36,601 nucleotides of DNA from contig JAIEOP010000344.1 in assembly GCA_019750465.1 (NCBI GenBank), positions 1 to 36,601 of the forward strand, in the 5' to 3' direction. Shown here one piece after another: positions 8,318 to 17,942 of the stretch (its first letter is position 1; each line of letters begins with the position of its first letter). This stretch comes from Acetobacteraceae bacterium (GTDB lineage Bacteria > Pseudomonadota > Alphaproteobacteria > Acetobacterales > Acetobacteraceae). The notes under the pieces were generated by a model. That model ran no database searches and was not told where the DNA came from. It saw only the letters and a program-made list of their open reading frames with translations. The position numbers were made by a program, and so were the translations under genes.

Positions 8318-10181
8318 GCGCCTGCCGCGCCCTAAGGTGCACTGCCAGGGCCGCCACCGCCGCTGGCGTGACCCCCGCAAGGCGGCCCGCACCACCAAGC
8401 GTTGCCGGCCGCGCCCGCATCAGGCGCTGCCGCATCTCCAGTGACAGTCCCGGGACGGCCGCAAAATTGAGATCGTCAGGAATCGCCAGCCGCTCCTCCC
8501 GCTCCAAGGAACGGACCTCAGCCGCCTGCCGCTCAACGTAAGGCGCATAGAGTGCCCGCGTCCGGACTGCCGCAAGTATACGTGGCGTCAGGCCACGTAG
8601 CCGAGGGAATGCAGCGAAGATCCCTGCCTCGGAGAGGTCAAACATGCCCAAGACCTCGAAGACAGAACGGCGGCGCCCATTTCCACTGACCGGGACTCCT
8701 GCCGCCGCCAGAGCGGCCGATGTTGCTGTTGTCTGACGTGTCCACGCCTCGGTCTCCGCCACGGCGGCGGCAAAGGCCCGGTGTGCCGTTGCCCGTTCAG
8801 GCCCCACGCAGCCCCAGGCAATGCCTTGCTCCGTCAGCCGCAGACCAGCATTGTCGGCTCGCAGGGACAACCGGTGCTCGGATCGGGCCGTGAGCATGCG
8901 GTAGGGCTCCGTTACACCCTGCAGCACCAGATCGTCTATCATTACTCCGATATAGCCGTCGCTGCGATCGATGGTCCGGTCGGGCGAGGCCGTGCCACCT
9001 GCGCGCGCCGCAGCATTGATGCCTGCCATCAGCCCTTGCGCGGCAGCCTCCTCGTAACCGGTCGTTCCGTTGATCTGCCCCGCCAGGAACAGCCGTGGCG
9101 CCGCTCGCACTTCAAGCGTGGGACGCAGTGCCCGCGGGTCGATATGGTCGTACTCGATGGCATAGCCCGGTCGGCGGATCACTGCCCGCTCCAGACCGGG
9201 AAGGCTGGTCACCATGGCTGCTTGTACAGCCTCGGGCAGGCTCGTCGAAATCCCATTGGGGTAGACGGTGTCATCCTCCAGGCCCTCGGGCTCTAGAAAG
9301 ATCTGGTGCCGAAGCTTGTCCGCGAACCTTGTCACCTTATCCTCTATGGACGGGCAATATCGCGGCCCGACACTCCGGATTGCCCCGGCGTGGATAGCGC
9401 TACGGTGCAGGTTGGCGCGGACCAGCGCGTGCGTCGCTGCCGTCGTAAAGGTGATCGCGCAGGCGACCTGCCGGTTGCCGATCCGCTCCGTCATCCAGGA
9501 CAGCGCCTCCGGCGGGTCATCCCCCGGTTGCGAGTCCAGCGCCGACCAATCAATGGTACGGCCATCCAGACGCGGAGGGGTGCCGGTCTTCAGCCGCGCC
9601 AACGGCAGGCCAAGCCGCTCAAGGCTGCGTGCCAAACCCAGCGCCGGCGCCTCCCCGGCACGCCCTGCCGAGATCCGCTGTTCGCCGATGTGGATCTCCC
9701 CGCGCAGGAAAGTTCCAGTGGTGATCACCACCGCGCCAGCGCCGATCCGTTGCCCGTCGGCCGTAGCGATACCGCCAACGGATCCATCTGGGCCGAGGAT
9801 CAATTCCTCCACCGAGGCAGCCCTCAGGTCGAGCCCTCGTGTCGCGCGTAGCATCCCCTGCACCGCTGCCCGGAACAGCCGCCTGTCAGTCTGGACCCTT
9901 GGGCCACGCACTGCCGGACCCTTGCTGCGGTTCAACAGCTTGAAGTGGATGCCAGCCATATCAGCAGCACGCGCGATGACGCCGTCCAGCGCATCCACCT
10001 CCCGCACCAGGTGTCCCTTGCCAATCCCGCCCACCGCGGGATTGCAGGACATTTCGCCGATAGTCTCGACGCGATGGGTCAGCAGCAGGGTCCGCGCACC
10101 GCAGCGCGCTGCAGCCGCAGCCGCCTCGGCGCCCGCGTGGCCGCCACCGACCACCACGACATCCCAAGTCTCATCAAACAT
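8307..10181 (-). CDS. mnmG: tRNA uridine-5-carboxymethylaminomethyl modification enzyme MnmG
   Basis: MnmG (GidA), an FAD protein working with the GTPase MnmE, installs the cmnm5 group on the wobble uridine of several tRNAs. The 624-residue length is normal. The dinucleotide-binding GGGHAGAEA (12-20), the ETIGEMSCNPAVGGIGKGHL signature with the catalytic-type cysteine, KGPAVRGPRVQTDR, the second Cys region GPRYCPSIEDK and the C-terminal MRQRLMRARPATLGGAGRLAG region are all present. The ATG at 10181 is only six bases from a perfect TATAAT, with no Shine-Dalgarno sequence, so translation may be leaderless. It is separated from the upstream unknown gene by 66 bases. Confidence 0.98.
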   Translation of the reverse strand: MFDETWDVVVVGGGHAGAEAAAAAARCGARTLLLTHRVETIGEMSCNPAVGGIGKGHLVREVDALDGVIARAADMAGIHFKLLNRSKGPAVRGPRVQTDRRLFRAAVQGMLRATRGLDLRAASVEELILGPDGSVGGIATADGQRIGAGAVVITTGTFLRGEIHIGEQRISAGRAGEAPALGLARSLERLGLPLARLKTGTPPRLDGRTIDWSALDSQPGDDPPEALSWMTERIGNRQVACAITFTTAATHALVRANLHRSAIHAGAIRSVGPRYCPSIEDKVTRFADKLRHQIFLEPEGLEDDTVYPNGISTSLPEAVQAAMVTSLPGLERAVIRRPGYAIEYDHIDPRALRPTLEVRAAPRLFLAGQINGTTGYEEAAAQGLMAGINAAARAGGTASPDRTIDRSDGYIGVMIDDLVLQGVTEPYRMLTARSEHRLSLRADNAGLRLTEQGIAWGCVGPERATAHRAFAAAVAETEAWTRQTTATSAALAAAGVPVSGNGRRRSVFEVLGMFDLSEAGIFAAFPRLRGLTPRILAAVRTRALYAPYVERQAAEVRSLEREERLAIPDDLNFAAVPGLSLEMRQRLMRARPATLGGAGRLAGVTPAAVAALAVHLRARQARFT

Positions 10182-10187
10182 GGCGCG

Positions 10188-10217
10188 ATTATAGCCGCGT
10201 GGGCCAGCCCGCGTCAG
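10188..10217 (-). promoter_or_regulatory. Predicted sigma-70 promoter giving a possibly leaderless mnmG mRNA
   Basis: On the minus strand CTGACG (10217-10212), an 18-base spacer and a perfect TATAAT (10193-10188) precede the mnmG ATG at 10181. The expected transcription start, about seven bases after the -10 box, falls on or next to the start codon. The -35 match to TTGACA is four of six. AT-rich hexamers are rare in this sequence, which makes the -10 match more notable. Confidence 0.5.
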
Positions 10218-10247
10218 TGGTGTACGCCATTCCTGGCATGAGTCGCG

Positions 10248-10892
10248 TCAGCCGCGACCAAGCAGGTCCTGCACACCCAGGCCGATCGCTTGGCGGTACG
10301 CCAGCATCGCAACGCGGGGCTCGGCCATCATTTCCGCCGCCGCCAGGCCGCTGGCGCTCACCGCCAGGCGCAGTCCGTTGAGCATAGTCGTCCCGAGCGT
10401 CGCCACGACGCCGCTTGTCATCGCAAACCCCTGCACCCGGCCGAGCCGCGCTGCAAGCAGGGTGTTTGGCTCCGATAATCTCTCCAGCAGCCCGTCCAGG
10501 ACCCATGCTTCGCCGCCGAGCATCGCATCCTCGACGATCAGTCCGGCCTCCGGATGGAGGCCGAGGACCCGGAAAACCGAAAACCAGGACGTCTCCAACG
10601 CCCGCGCCACCAGTGCCTTCTCCCCCTGGGCGTGTCGCATCTGCTGGCGAGCGGCGTGGTCGATGGCCCGCGCACGGCCAGGCCGCGCGTCATGCACGGC
10701 GAGATCGAGCACGAAGGCCAGGTCGTCCTCCGGCACCTGCGCCCACTCGCTGTTCTCCGGCAACCCCAGCTGGTCGGCGATGCGAATCACCTGCGCCTGC
10801 GGTAGCGCTTGCGCCGCGGCGTTAAGAATACGCTGGCGCGTGGCGGCACACCGATCATGCATGTCCAGCAGCTCGTCCCGACCCAAGCCCAT
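10248..10892 (-). CDS. Conserved-looking protein of unknown function between mnmE and mnmG
   Basis: A 214-residue protein that I do not recognise with confidence. It starts at ATG 10892, 13 bases after the mnmE stop, with a good purine-rich ribosome site (AGGAAGAGG), so it is very likely translated in the mnmE operon. It is mostly helical, has no signal peptide or clear membrane segment, and carries no cysteines. The part VFRVLGLHPEAGLIVEDAML then GFAMTSGVVATL loosely recalls the small beta domain seen in some SEC-C-motif proteins, but there is no SEC-C zinc motif. Placement between two partner tRNA-modification genes suggests a core, lineage-specific gene rather than cargo. Function is not inferred. 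Confidence 0.75.
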   Translation of the reverse strand: MGLGRDELLDMHDRCAATRQRILNAAAQALPQAQVIRIADQLGLPENSEWAQVPEDDLAFVLDLAVHDARPGRARAIDHAARQQMRHAQGEKALVARALETSWFSVFRVLGLHPEAGLIVEDAMLGGEAWVLDGLLERLSEPNTLLAARLGRVQGFAMTSGVVATLGTTMLNGLRLAVSASGLAAAEMMAEPRVAMLAYRQAIGLGVQDLLGRG

Positions 10893-10905
10893 TTGGCACC
10901 TCTTC

Positions 10906-12231
10906 CTACTTCCCGATGCAGAATTCGCCGAACACCAGATCGAGGATCGCCTCCACCCCGACCCGACCCGTGATGCGGCCGATGGCGGCCAGCGCCGCTC
11001 GCAGCGCCTCGGCACGCATTTCCGGCAAGGGTGCGGCCGACAGCTCATCAAGCCAGTGGACCGCCTCCTCCAGGGCTGCGCGATGTCGCGGGCGAGTCAG
11101 GCCCGCTGCTGCGGTTAGCCCCGCTCGATCAGCCGCAAGCTCCGCCAGGCGGCTCCGCAAGACCTCCAACCCCTCGCCGGTCTGCGCGGCCACCGCGAGG
11201 ATCTCCTGTCCTCCAAGCCGCGCGGGCGGCGCGGCAAGGTCGCACTTGTTCACGACGACTAGGCAGGACGAATCCGGCCGCTGCAGTATGCGGAGGGTTG
11301 CATCATCCGGTTCCTGGTTCGCCGCGAAGACGGTGATGAGCAGCGATGCCTCCTCCGCGCGGCGCAGGGCGCGCCGAATGCCCTCGGCCTCAATCTCGTC
11401 GGCGCTCTCGCGCAGGCCAGCGGTATCCGCGAGGACCACCGGCACCCCGCGTAGGTCCAGCACGACTTCTACGAGGTCGCGCGTCGTTCCCGCGCGTGCC
11501 GAGACGATGGCCGCCTCCCTTCCTGCCAAGGCGTTCAGCAGCGAGGACTTCCCGACATTCGGCGCGCCGAGGATGGCGAAGACCAGCCCTTCGCGCAGCC
11601 GCTCGCTGCGATCGCTTGCGGCCAGGTGCGCACCGATCTCATCGCGCAGCGTCGCCGCTTCGACACTGACCCGGGCATCGAGATCCTCGGGCAGGTCCTC
11701 CTCCTCGAACTCGATAAAGGCCTCCTGCCGGGCCAGAAGCCGGGTCAGGCGGGCCGTCCAGGACGCGTAGAGATGCCCCAGCGCGCCGCCCGACTGGCGC
11801 AGGGCCTGCCGGCGTTGCGCCTCGGTCTCCGCGTCGATCAGGTCGGCGATGCCTTCGGCCGCGGTCAGATCCAGCCGGCCATGCAGGAAGGCGCGGCGGG
11901 TGAATTCTCCCGGTTCGGCAGGGCGCGCGCCGACGCTGACCAGGGCGTCCGCCACCGCCGCGACCACTGCACGTCCGCCATGCAGGTGGAACTCGGCCGA
12001 GTCCTCGCCGGTGTAGCTCGCGGGGCCCGGGAACCAGAGCACCAGCGCCTCATCCAGAACTTCGCTGGTGCGCGGGTCGCGCAACCGCCTGACCGTGGCG
12101 AGACGCGGCGCCGGCACCCGCCTCGCCAGCGCCTGCACCACGGCGCCAGCGCGCGGTCCTGAGATGCGCACCACGGCGATCGCTGCGCGGCCGGCGCCGC
12201 TCGCCAGGGCGAAGATCGTGTCGCCCATCAT
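10906..12231 (-). CDS. mnmE: tRNA modification GTPase MnmE
   Basis: MnmE (TrmE) is the G-domain-dimerising GTPase partner of MnmG in wobble-uridine modification. The 441-residue protein has the N-terminal tetrahydrofolate-binding domain (DTIFALASGAGRAAIAVVRI, then YTGEDSAEFHLHGG), a helical domain, the inserted G domain with G1 GAPNVGKSS (222-230), G2 AGTTRD, G3 DTAG (269-272) and G4 NKCD, and the C-terminal FCIGK that supplies the catalytic cysteine. Tandem ATG codons at 12231 and 12228 both fit; the first has AAGG four bases upstream. Divergent from radA over a 100-base gap. Confidence 0.98.
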   Translation of the reverse strand: MMGDTIFALASGAGRAAIAVVRISGPRAGAVVQALARRVPAPRLATVRRLRDPRTSEVLDEALVLWFPGPASYTGEDSAEFHLHGGRAVVAAVADALVSVGARPAEPGEFTRRAFLHGRLDLTAAEGIADLIDAETEAQRRQALRQSGGALGHLYASWTARLTRLLARQEAFIEFEEEDLPEDLDARVSVEAATLRDEIGAHLAASDRSERLREGLVFAILGAPNVGKSSLLNALAGREAAIVSARAGTTRDLVEVVLDLRGVPVVLADTAGLRESADEIEAEGIRRALRRAEEASLLITVFAANQEPDDATLRILQRPDSSCLVVVNKCDLAAPPARLGGQEILAVAAQTGEGLEVLRSRLAELAADRAGLTAAAGLTRPRHRAALEEAVHWLDELSAAPLPEMRAEALRAALAAIGRITGRVGVEAILDLVFGEFCIGK

Positions 12232-12251
12232 GCCTTGGATGCCATGCCTCG

Positions 12252-12288
12252 GTTCCCTCTTGGAACATCCGACCGCCGCCGCTACATC
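12252..12288 (+). promoter_or_regulatory. Weak candidate radA promoter with an overlapping inverted repeat
   Basis: TTGGAA (12260-12265), a 17-base spacer and TACATC (12283-12288) form a weak sigma-70-like arrangement 44 bases before radA. The -35 element overlaps an inverted repeat GTTCC-CTCTT-GGAAC (12252-12266). Only the spacing is convincing; the -10 match is three of six. Confidence 0.22.
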
Positions 12289-12331
12289 TCCCAGGCGTTC
12301 ACGTTTCGTGCATGTCCAGCCTGGAAGGCGC

Positions 12332-13741
12332 ATGGCCAAGGATCGCTCCCGCTTCGTCTGCCAGTCCTGCGGCGCCGTCCACCCGAAATGGCAGGGCCGC
12401 TGCGATGCCTGCGGCGGCTGGAACACCATGGTGGAGGAAGCGGCCGAGGCCCGCCCCGCTGGGCCCGCGGCGCGTGCCGCCGGGGGTGGCCGCCGCGTTG
12501 CGTTCGTCGGCCTGACCGGCAGCGCGCCCCCACCGCCGCGCATCCCCACGGGCATCGCCGAGCTCGATCGCGTCCTCGGCGGCGGGCTGGTGCCGGCCTC
12601 GGCCGTGCTGGTCGGCGGTGATCCCGGCATCGGCAAGTCCACCATCCTGCTGCAGGCCGCCGCGCGCATCGCGCAAGGGGGCCCGCGCGTGCTTTACGTC
12701 TCCGGCGAGGAGGCGGTCGAGCAGGTGCGGCTGCGCGCCCAGCGCCTCGGCCTTGCGGATGCCCCGCTCGGCCTTGCCGCCGCGACGGCCCTGCGCGACA
12801 TCGCCGCCAGCCTGGAACAGGAGAGGGACGCCGCGCTCGTCGTCATCGATTCCATCCAGACCCTCTGGCTGGATTCGCTGGACAGCGCCCCGGGCACCGT
12901 CGCCCAGGTACGCACCTGCGCGGCCGAGCTCATCCGCCTTGCCAAGACCCGTGGCTTCGCCCTGGTGCTGATCGGGCATGTGACGAAGGAGGGCACGCTG
13001 GCCGGCCCGCGCGTGCTGGAACACATGGTGGATGCCACGCTCTACTTCGAGGGCGATCGCGGCCATCAGTTCCGCATCCTGCGCGCCGTGAAGAACCGCT
13101 ACGGCGCCACCGACGAGATCGGCGTCTTCGAGATGACCGAGCGTGGCCTCGTCGAGGTCGCCAACCCCTCCGCCCTGTTCCTGGCGGAGCGCCGCGGCAA
13201 CATCGCCGGCTCCGCAGTCTTCGCGGGGCTGGAGGGCACGCGCCCCGTGCTGGTGGAGGTGCAGGCGCTGCTCGCGCCCTCGGCCGGCGGCTCGCCGCGG
13301 CGCCAGGTGGTGGGATGGGATCAAGGGCGGCTCTCCATGCTGCTCGCGGTGCTGGAGGCCCGCTGCGGCATGACGCTCGGCATGAACGACGTCTACCTCA
13401 ACATCGCCGGCGGGCTGCGCATCGCCGAGCCGGCAGCCGACCTCGCCGTCGCCGCCGCCCTGGTCTCCGCCGCCACCGACCGCCCGACCGAGGCGGAATG
13501 CGTCTATTTCGGGGAGATCGGCCTGTCGGGCGAGGTGCGCCAGGTGGCGCAGGCCGAGGCGCGGCTGCGCGAGGCGCAGAAGCTCGGCTTCGCCGCCGCC
13601 GTGCTGCCGCGCCGCGTGGCGCGCGGCGCCGGTCGTGCCGCCGCGCCGGACGGGCTGCGCCTTTCCGAGATCGGCCATGTCGCCGACCTCGTGGCGCCCT
13701 TCGCCGCGGCAGGCCAGGAACGGCGGCGGCCGGCGCAATAG
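12332..13741 (+). CDS. radA: DNA repair protein RadA
   Basis: RadA (Sms) is a RecA-like, DnaB-type hexameric ATPase that processes recombination intermediates and promotes branch migration. The 469-residue protein has the N-terminal four-cysteine zinc finger (Cys10, Cys13, Cys24, Cys27), Walker A GGDPGIGKST (95-104), Walker B region ALVVIDSIQTLW, the RadA-specific KNRYGATDEIG motif and a C-terminal Lon-protease-like domain (SAGGSPRRQVVGWDQGRLSM onward). The ATG at 12332 has an AAGG ribosome site; in-frame upstream codons belong to the mnmE antisense region. It is divergent from mnmE; its downstream neighbour is an unrelated binding-protein gene. Confidence 0.97.
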   Translation: MAKDRSRFVCQSCGAVHPKWQGRCDACGGWNTMVEEAAEARPAGPAARAAGGGRRVAFVGLTGSAPPPPRIPTGIAELDRVLGGGLVPASAVLVGGDPGIGKSTILLQAAARIAQGGPRVLYVSGEEAVEQVRLRAQRLGLADAPLGLAAATALRDIAASLEQERDAALVVIDSIQTLWLDSLDSAPGTVAQVRTCAAELIRLAKTRGFALVLIGHVTKEGTLAGPRVLEHMVDATLYFEGDRGHQFRILRAVKNRYGATDEIGVFEMTERGLVEVANPSALFLAERRGNIAGSAVFAGLEGTRPVLVEVQALLAPSAGGSPRRQVVGWDQGRLSMLLAVLEARCGMTLGMNDVYLNIAGGLRIAEPAADLAVAAALVSAATDRPTEAECVYFGEIGLSGEVRQVAQAEARLREAQKLGFAAAVLPRRVARGAGRAAAPDGLRLSEIGHVADLVAPFAAAGQERRRPAQ

Positions 13742-13798
13742 GACGGCACGGGCGCCATCCCGCCGGTTCCCCTTTCCCGCCGTGGCACGAAGCCCGAT

Positions 13799-13821
13799 CG
13801 CGGCCCTTGCGCGGGGCCGCG
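13799..13821 (+). terminator. GC-rich hairpin after radA, possible terminator
   Basis: CGCGGCCC and GGGCCGCG pair perfectly over 8 bp around a 7-base loop, 58 bases past the radA stop. There is no following T tract, so intrinsic termination is doubtful; it could still act with Rho or stabilise the mRNA end. Confidence 0.35.
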
Positions 13822-13869
13822 CGGCGCCGCAGCGTCGGTCCGAAGGAACGCCGAAGGGGAGGCACGGGG

Positions 13870-14856
13870 ATGCGGCAGGGGATAGGACGACGTGCCGCGC
13901 TGGTGCTCGCGGCAACCCCGGTGCTGCACCCCGGGCTCGCCCGCGCCGCCTGGCCGGAGCGGCCCATTCGCCTGGTCGTGCCTTTCGCGCCCGGCGGCAA
14001 TGCCGACCTCGTCGCCCGCACCGTCGCCCCCACCCTCTCGGAGCGGCTGGGCCAGCCCGTCGTGGTGGAGAACCGTGCCGGCGCCGGCGGCAGTGTCGCC
14101 GCCACGGCCATCGCCCGCACCCGCTGGGACGGCGTGACCCTGATGGTCGGCTCGAACGGGCCGCTCGCCATCAACCCGGTCATCCAGCCGGGTCTCGGCT
14201 ACGACCCGGTGCGGGATTTCCTGCCTGTCGGGCTGATCCTGCGCACACCGCTGGCCCTGACGGTCCATCGCGCGCAACCGGCCCGCGACCTTGCCGCGCT
14301 GATCGCCGAGGGACGCGCCACGCCGGGCCGCCTCGCCTTCGGCACAGCGGGCAATGCCAGCACCGGCCATCTGGCGCTGGAGATGTTCAACGCGGTGACC
14401 GGCGCCGGCATCACCCACGCGCCCTATGCCGGCGGTGGGGCACTGGTGGCGGACCTCGTCTCCGGCACCCTCGCCGGCGCCTGCGTGGAGATCTCGACGG
14501 TGCTGCCGCTGGCGCGGGACGGAGCCGTGCGCATCCTTGCGATCACCGCCGTGCGCAGGGCCGCCGCCGCGCCGGATACGCCCACCACCGCCGAGGCCGG
14601 GCTGCCGGACTTCACCGCCGCCTCCTTCATCGGCATCGTCGCACCTGCCGGCGCCCCGGCCGAGGCGATGACGGCCCTGCAGCGCGCGCTCACCGGCGCG
14701 ATCGGCCTGCCTGCGGTGCGCGAGCGGCTGGAGGCGAGCGGCAGTGCGATGGCGACGCCGGAGCAGGCGACGCCCGGGGGCTTTGCCGCCTTCCTCCAGC
14801 GCGAGGCCGCCTGGACGCGCGCCGCGGCGGAGCAGGCCCGGCTGCGGCCGGGCTGA
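13870..14856 (+). CDS. Tripartite tricarboxylate transporter (Bug-family) periplasmic substrate-binding protein
   Basis: Bug/TctC-type proteins capture small organic acids or related ligands in the periplasm for TctAB transporters or sensing. The 328-residue protein starts with a twin-arginine-containing signal (MRQGIGRRAALVLAATPV, cleavage near ARAA). Family hallmarks follow: WPERPIRLVVPFAPGGNADL, the VVVENRAGAGGSVAA segment, YDPVRDFLPVG, a THAPYAGGGALVADLVSG segment and a final domain with GIVAPAGAPAEAM. A ribosome site (GGGGAGG) precedes the ATG. No tctA or tctB gene is near, common for the expanded Bug families of Roseomonas-like and Burkholderiales genomes. The ligand cannot be predicted. 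Confidence 0.92.
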   Translation: MRQGIGRRAALVLAATPVLHPGLARAAWPERPIRLVVPFAPGGNADLVARTVAPTLSERLGQPVVVENRAGAGGSVAATAIARTRWDGVTLMVGSNGPLAINPVIQPGLGYDPVRDFLPVGLILRTPLALTVHRAQPARDLAALIAEGRATPGRLAFGTAGNASTGHLALEMFNAVTGAGITHAPYAGGGALVADLVSGTLAGACVEISTVLPLARDGAVRILAITAVRRAAAAPDTPTTAEAGLPDFTAASFIGIVAPAGAPAEAMTALQRALTGAIGLPAVRERLEASGSAMATPEQATPGGFAAFLQREAAWTRAAAEQARLRPG

Positions 14857-14860
14857 GCCG

Positions 14861-15157
14861 CTACGCCGTCCGCAGCAGGCGTCGCAGCCGTGCGCCCTGG
14901 CGGCTGGACCAGGCGATCAACCCCGCTTCCATCGTCTCCACCCGGTTCGTCACGCCGGGCCAGCGTTCCCGCATCCAGGCCATGCCGCGCCGGGCCCAGG
15001 CGTACTGGTCGCGCAGCACGAAGAAGCCGAGGGCGAGGAAGATGCCGCCATGCAGGATCGGCAGCGCCACGCCGAGCACGCCGATGAACAGCAGCGAAAT
15101 GCCGGCCGCCTTGCGGGTCAGCGAGGGCGCGCCCGGCGCCGGGGGACGCTCGATCAT
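14861..15157 (-). CDS. Small membrane protein (PGPGW-like)
   Basis: A 98-residue protein with one long or two tightly spaced membrane segments (GISLLFIGVLGVALPILHGG then IFLALGFFVLRDQY, residues about 18-52), followed by a basic, Trp-rich amphipathic tail (WARRGMAWMRERWPGVTNRV). This layout resembles small inner-membrane proteins annotated as PGPGW or DUF454-like; assignment is tentative. It starts at ATG 15157, overlapping the stop of the upstream methyltransferase by four bases, so the two are translationally coupled. Its stop lies 5 bases from that of the convergent Bug-protein gene. Confidence 0.75.
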   Translation of the reverse strand: MIERPPAPGAPSLTRKAAGISLLFIGVLGVALPILHGGIFLALGFFVLRDQYAWARRGMAWMRERWPGVTNRVETMEAGLIAWSSRQGARLRRLLRTA

Positions 15158-16212
15158 GCGGCGACGGCACCTTCGGGCAGGGCGAGCGGGACGTCGCTCG
15201 CCACGAAGAGGTATTCCGTGTTCGTCAAACGACCCACCGTGCCGACCTTCTCGCCCTTCAGGTTGTGGATCCCGATCCTGGCCCCGACGTAGCGGCCATA
15301 CGGAATCTCCAGCACGCGCAGGTGGCGACGCGGGCCCAGGATGTCCAGCACCGCGTCGCGCGAGAGATGTCCTTCGTCATTGAAGGACAGCACGATCACC
15401 GGGCAGCGCAGCGCCACGATGGTGCGCGCGAGGGCCGGCCCGATGCTGCGCTTGCCGTTGAAGGCGGAACGTCGCGCCCGCACATCGGTGCGCTTGCGGG
15501 CGATGCCGTAGACCTCCGGCCGGTCCCAGCGCACCAGCGTCTCCCAGACATGGTAATTCCCAAGATAGGAGTGCTGGTTGTAGGGCGGATCGAGATAGGC
15601 GAGCTCGCACGTCGCGCGTGCCGCCGCCACCTCGGCCTCGTTGCAGGAGGCTGCGCAGGCGCCGGCCGCGGGGCGCGGCAGCAGCGCGGGCAGGCGCAGC
15701 TCCAGCGGGTTCAGCGCGCGCGGCGCCCAGCGCTTCATGTAGGCCATCTGCAGCCCGGCGGTGGAATCGACGCGGTCGGCGGCCTCCATCAGCGCGGTGA
15801 GCAGCACCGCCTCGAGTTCCGGCTCGGTGCAGAGCCTCGCGATCCCTTCGCGGATCGCCTCGATGCGGGCGCCATTCGCTGGGTGGAAATAGCGGCTCTC
15901 CTCGGAATAGGTGGCGGTGAACCAGCCGGCGCGGGGCGGCAGGCGCGCGAGGTCGGCCAGGCAGCGCCGCGCCGTCTCCGCCCAGCGCTCGGCATCGGCC
16001 TGGACGTAGCAGGTGGCCAGCACATGGGCATAGGCGTTGTGGTCGTTGGCGAGCACGCGGAAGCCGGCGCGCTTCAGCGCATGCCCGACCCGCGCCGTGC
16101 CGGAGAAGAGGTCGAGCACGGTAGCCCCGGCCGGCGCGGCGGCGCCGATGGCGGCGAGGATGTGCGCGAGCAGCGCGCGCTTGGAGCCGATGTACTTGAT
16201 CATGACCGCCAT
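15154..16212 (-). CDS. D12-class (Dam-like) DNA adenine N6-methyltransferase, solitary
   Basis: Transfers a methyl group from SAM to adenine N6 in a short DNA site. The 352-residue protein opens with MIKYIGSKRALL, has the SAM-binding motif DLFSGTARVG (34-43), and the catalytic motif DPPYN (208-212), the D12/Dam alpha-class order. A C-terminal GRLTNTEYLFVAS completes the fold. No restriction endonuclease is adjacent, so it looks like an orphan regulatory or protective enzyme; it is not CcrM, which has the beta-class order. Starts at ATG 16212 or 16203; neither has a strong ribosome site. Coupled to the small membrane protein downstream. Confidence 0.88.
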   Translation of the reverse strand: MAVMIKYIGSKRALLAHILAAIGAAAPAGATVLDLFSGTARVGHALKRAGFRVLANDHNAYAHVLATCYVQADAERWAETARRCLADLARLPPRAGWFTATYSEESRYFHPANGARIEAIREGIARLCTEPELEAVLLTALMEAADRVDSTAGLQMAYMKRWAPRALNPLELRLPALLPRPAAGACAASCNEAEVAAARATCELAYLDPPYNQHSYLGNYHVWETLVRWDRPEVYGIARKRTDVRARRSAFNGKRSIGPALARTIVALRCPVIVLSFNDEGHLSRDAVLDILGPRRHLRVLEIPYGRYVGARIGIHNLKGEKVGTVGRLTNTEYLFVASDVPLALPEGAVAA

Positions 16213-16341
16213 GGTCGCCGCCGCGCCGCGGTGGCGGCTTGGCAATCCGGAACGACCGCCATACAGGCCTCCGCCGCGCGGGTCACGCTGCCGCAGGGCC
16301 GGATCGCGCCATGATCCAGCCTTCCCGCGCATGCGGAAGCT

Positions 16342-16357
16342 GCCGTCGCGCGACGGC
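16342..16357. repeat. 16-base perfect palindrome in the lpdA-methyltransferase gap
   Basis: GCCGTCGCGCGACGGC is a perfect palindrome in the largest non-coding gap of the window (16213-16440). It sits 84 bases past the lpdA stop and 130 bases before the methyltransferase start. It could be a transcript-end hairpin for lpdA or an operator; there is no T tract. Nothing else convincing is seen in this gap. Confidence 0.45.
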
Positions 16358-16440
16358 GCTGTGCTGCTGCCGCTGGTGCGGACCCTGACGGCGCGGCTGG
16401 TGGCGGAGGTGCCGCAGGGCGGAGGTGCCGCGCGCCGCGA

Positions 16441-17835
<1,395 letters not shown>

Positions 17836-17942
17836 GCGAAGGAAATCCTGGGGCTGCGGAGGGCGCGCGGACCTTGGCGCGCGCTACCGGGGAGGGCAAG
17901 GGTGCGGGGCGCCCGGGCATGCCGCGCCATCCGTCGCATCCG

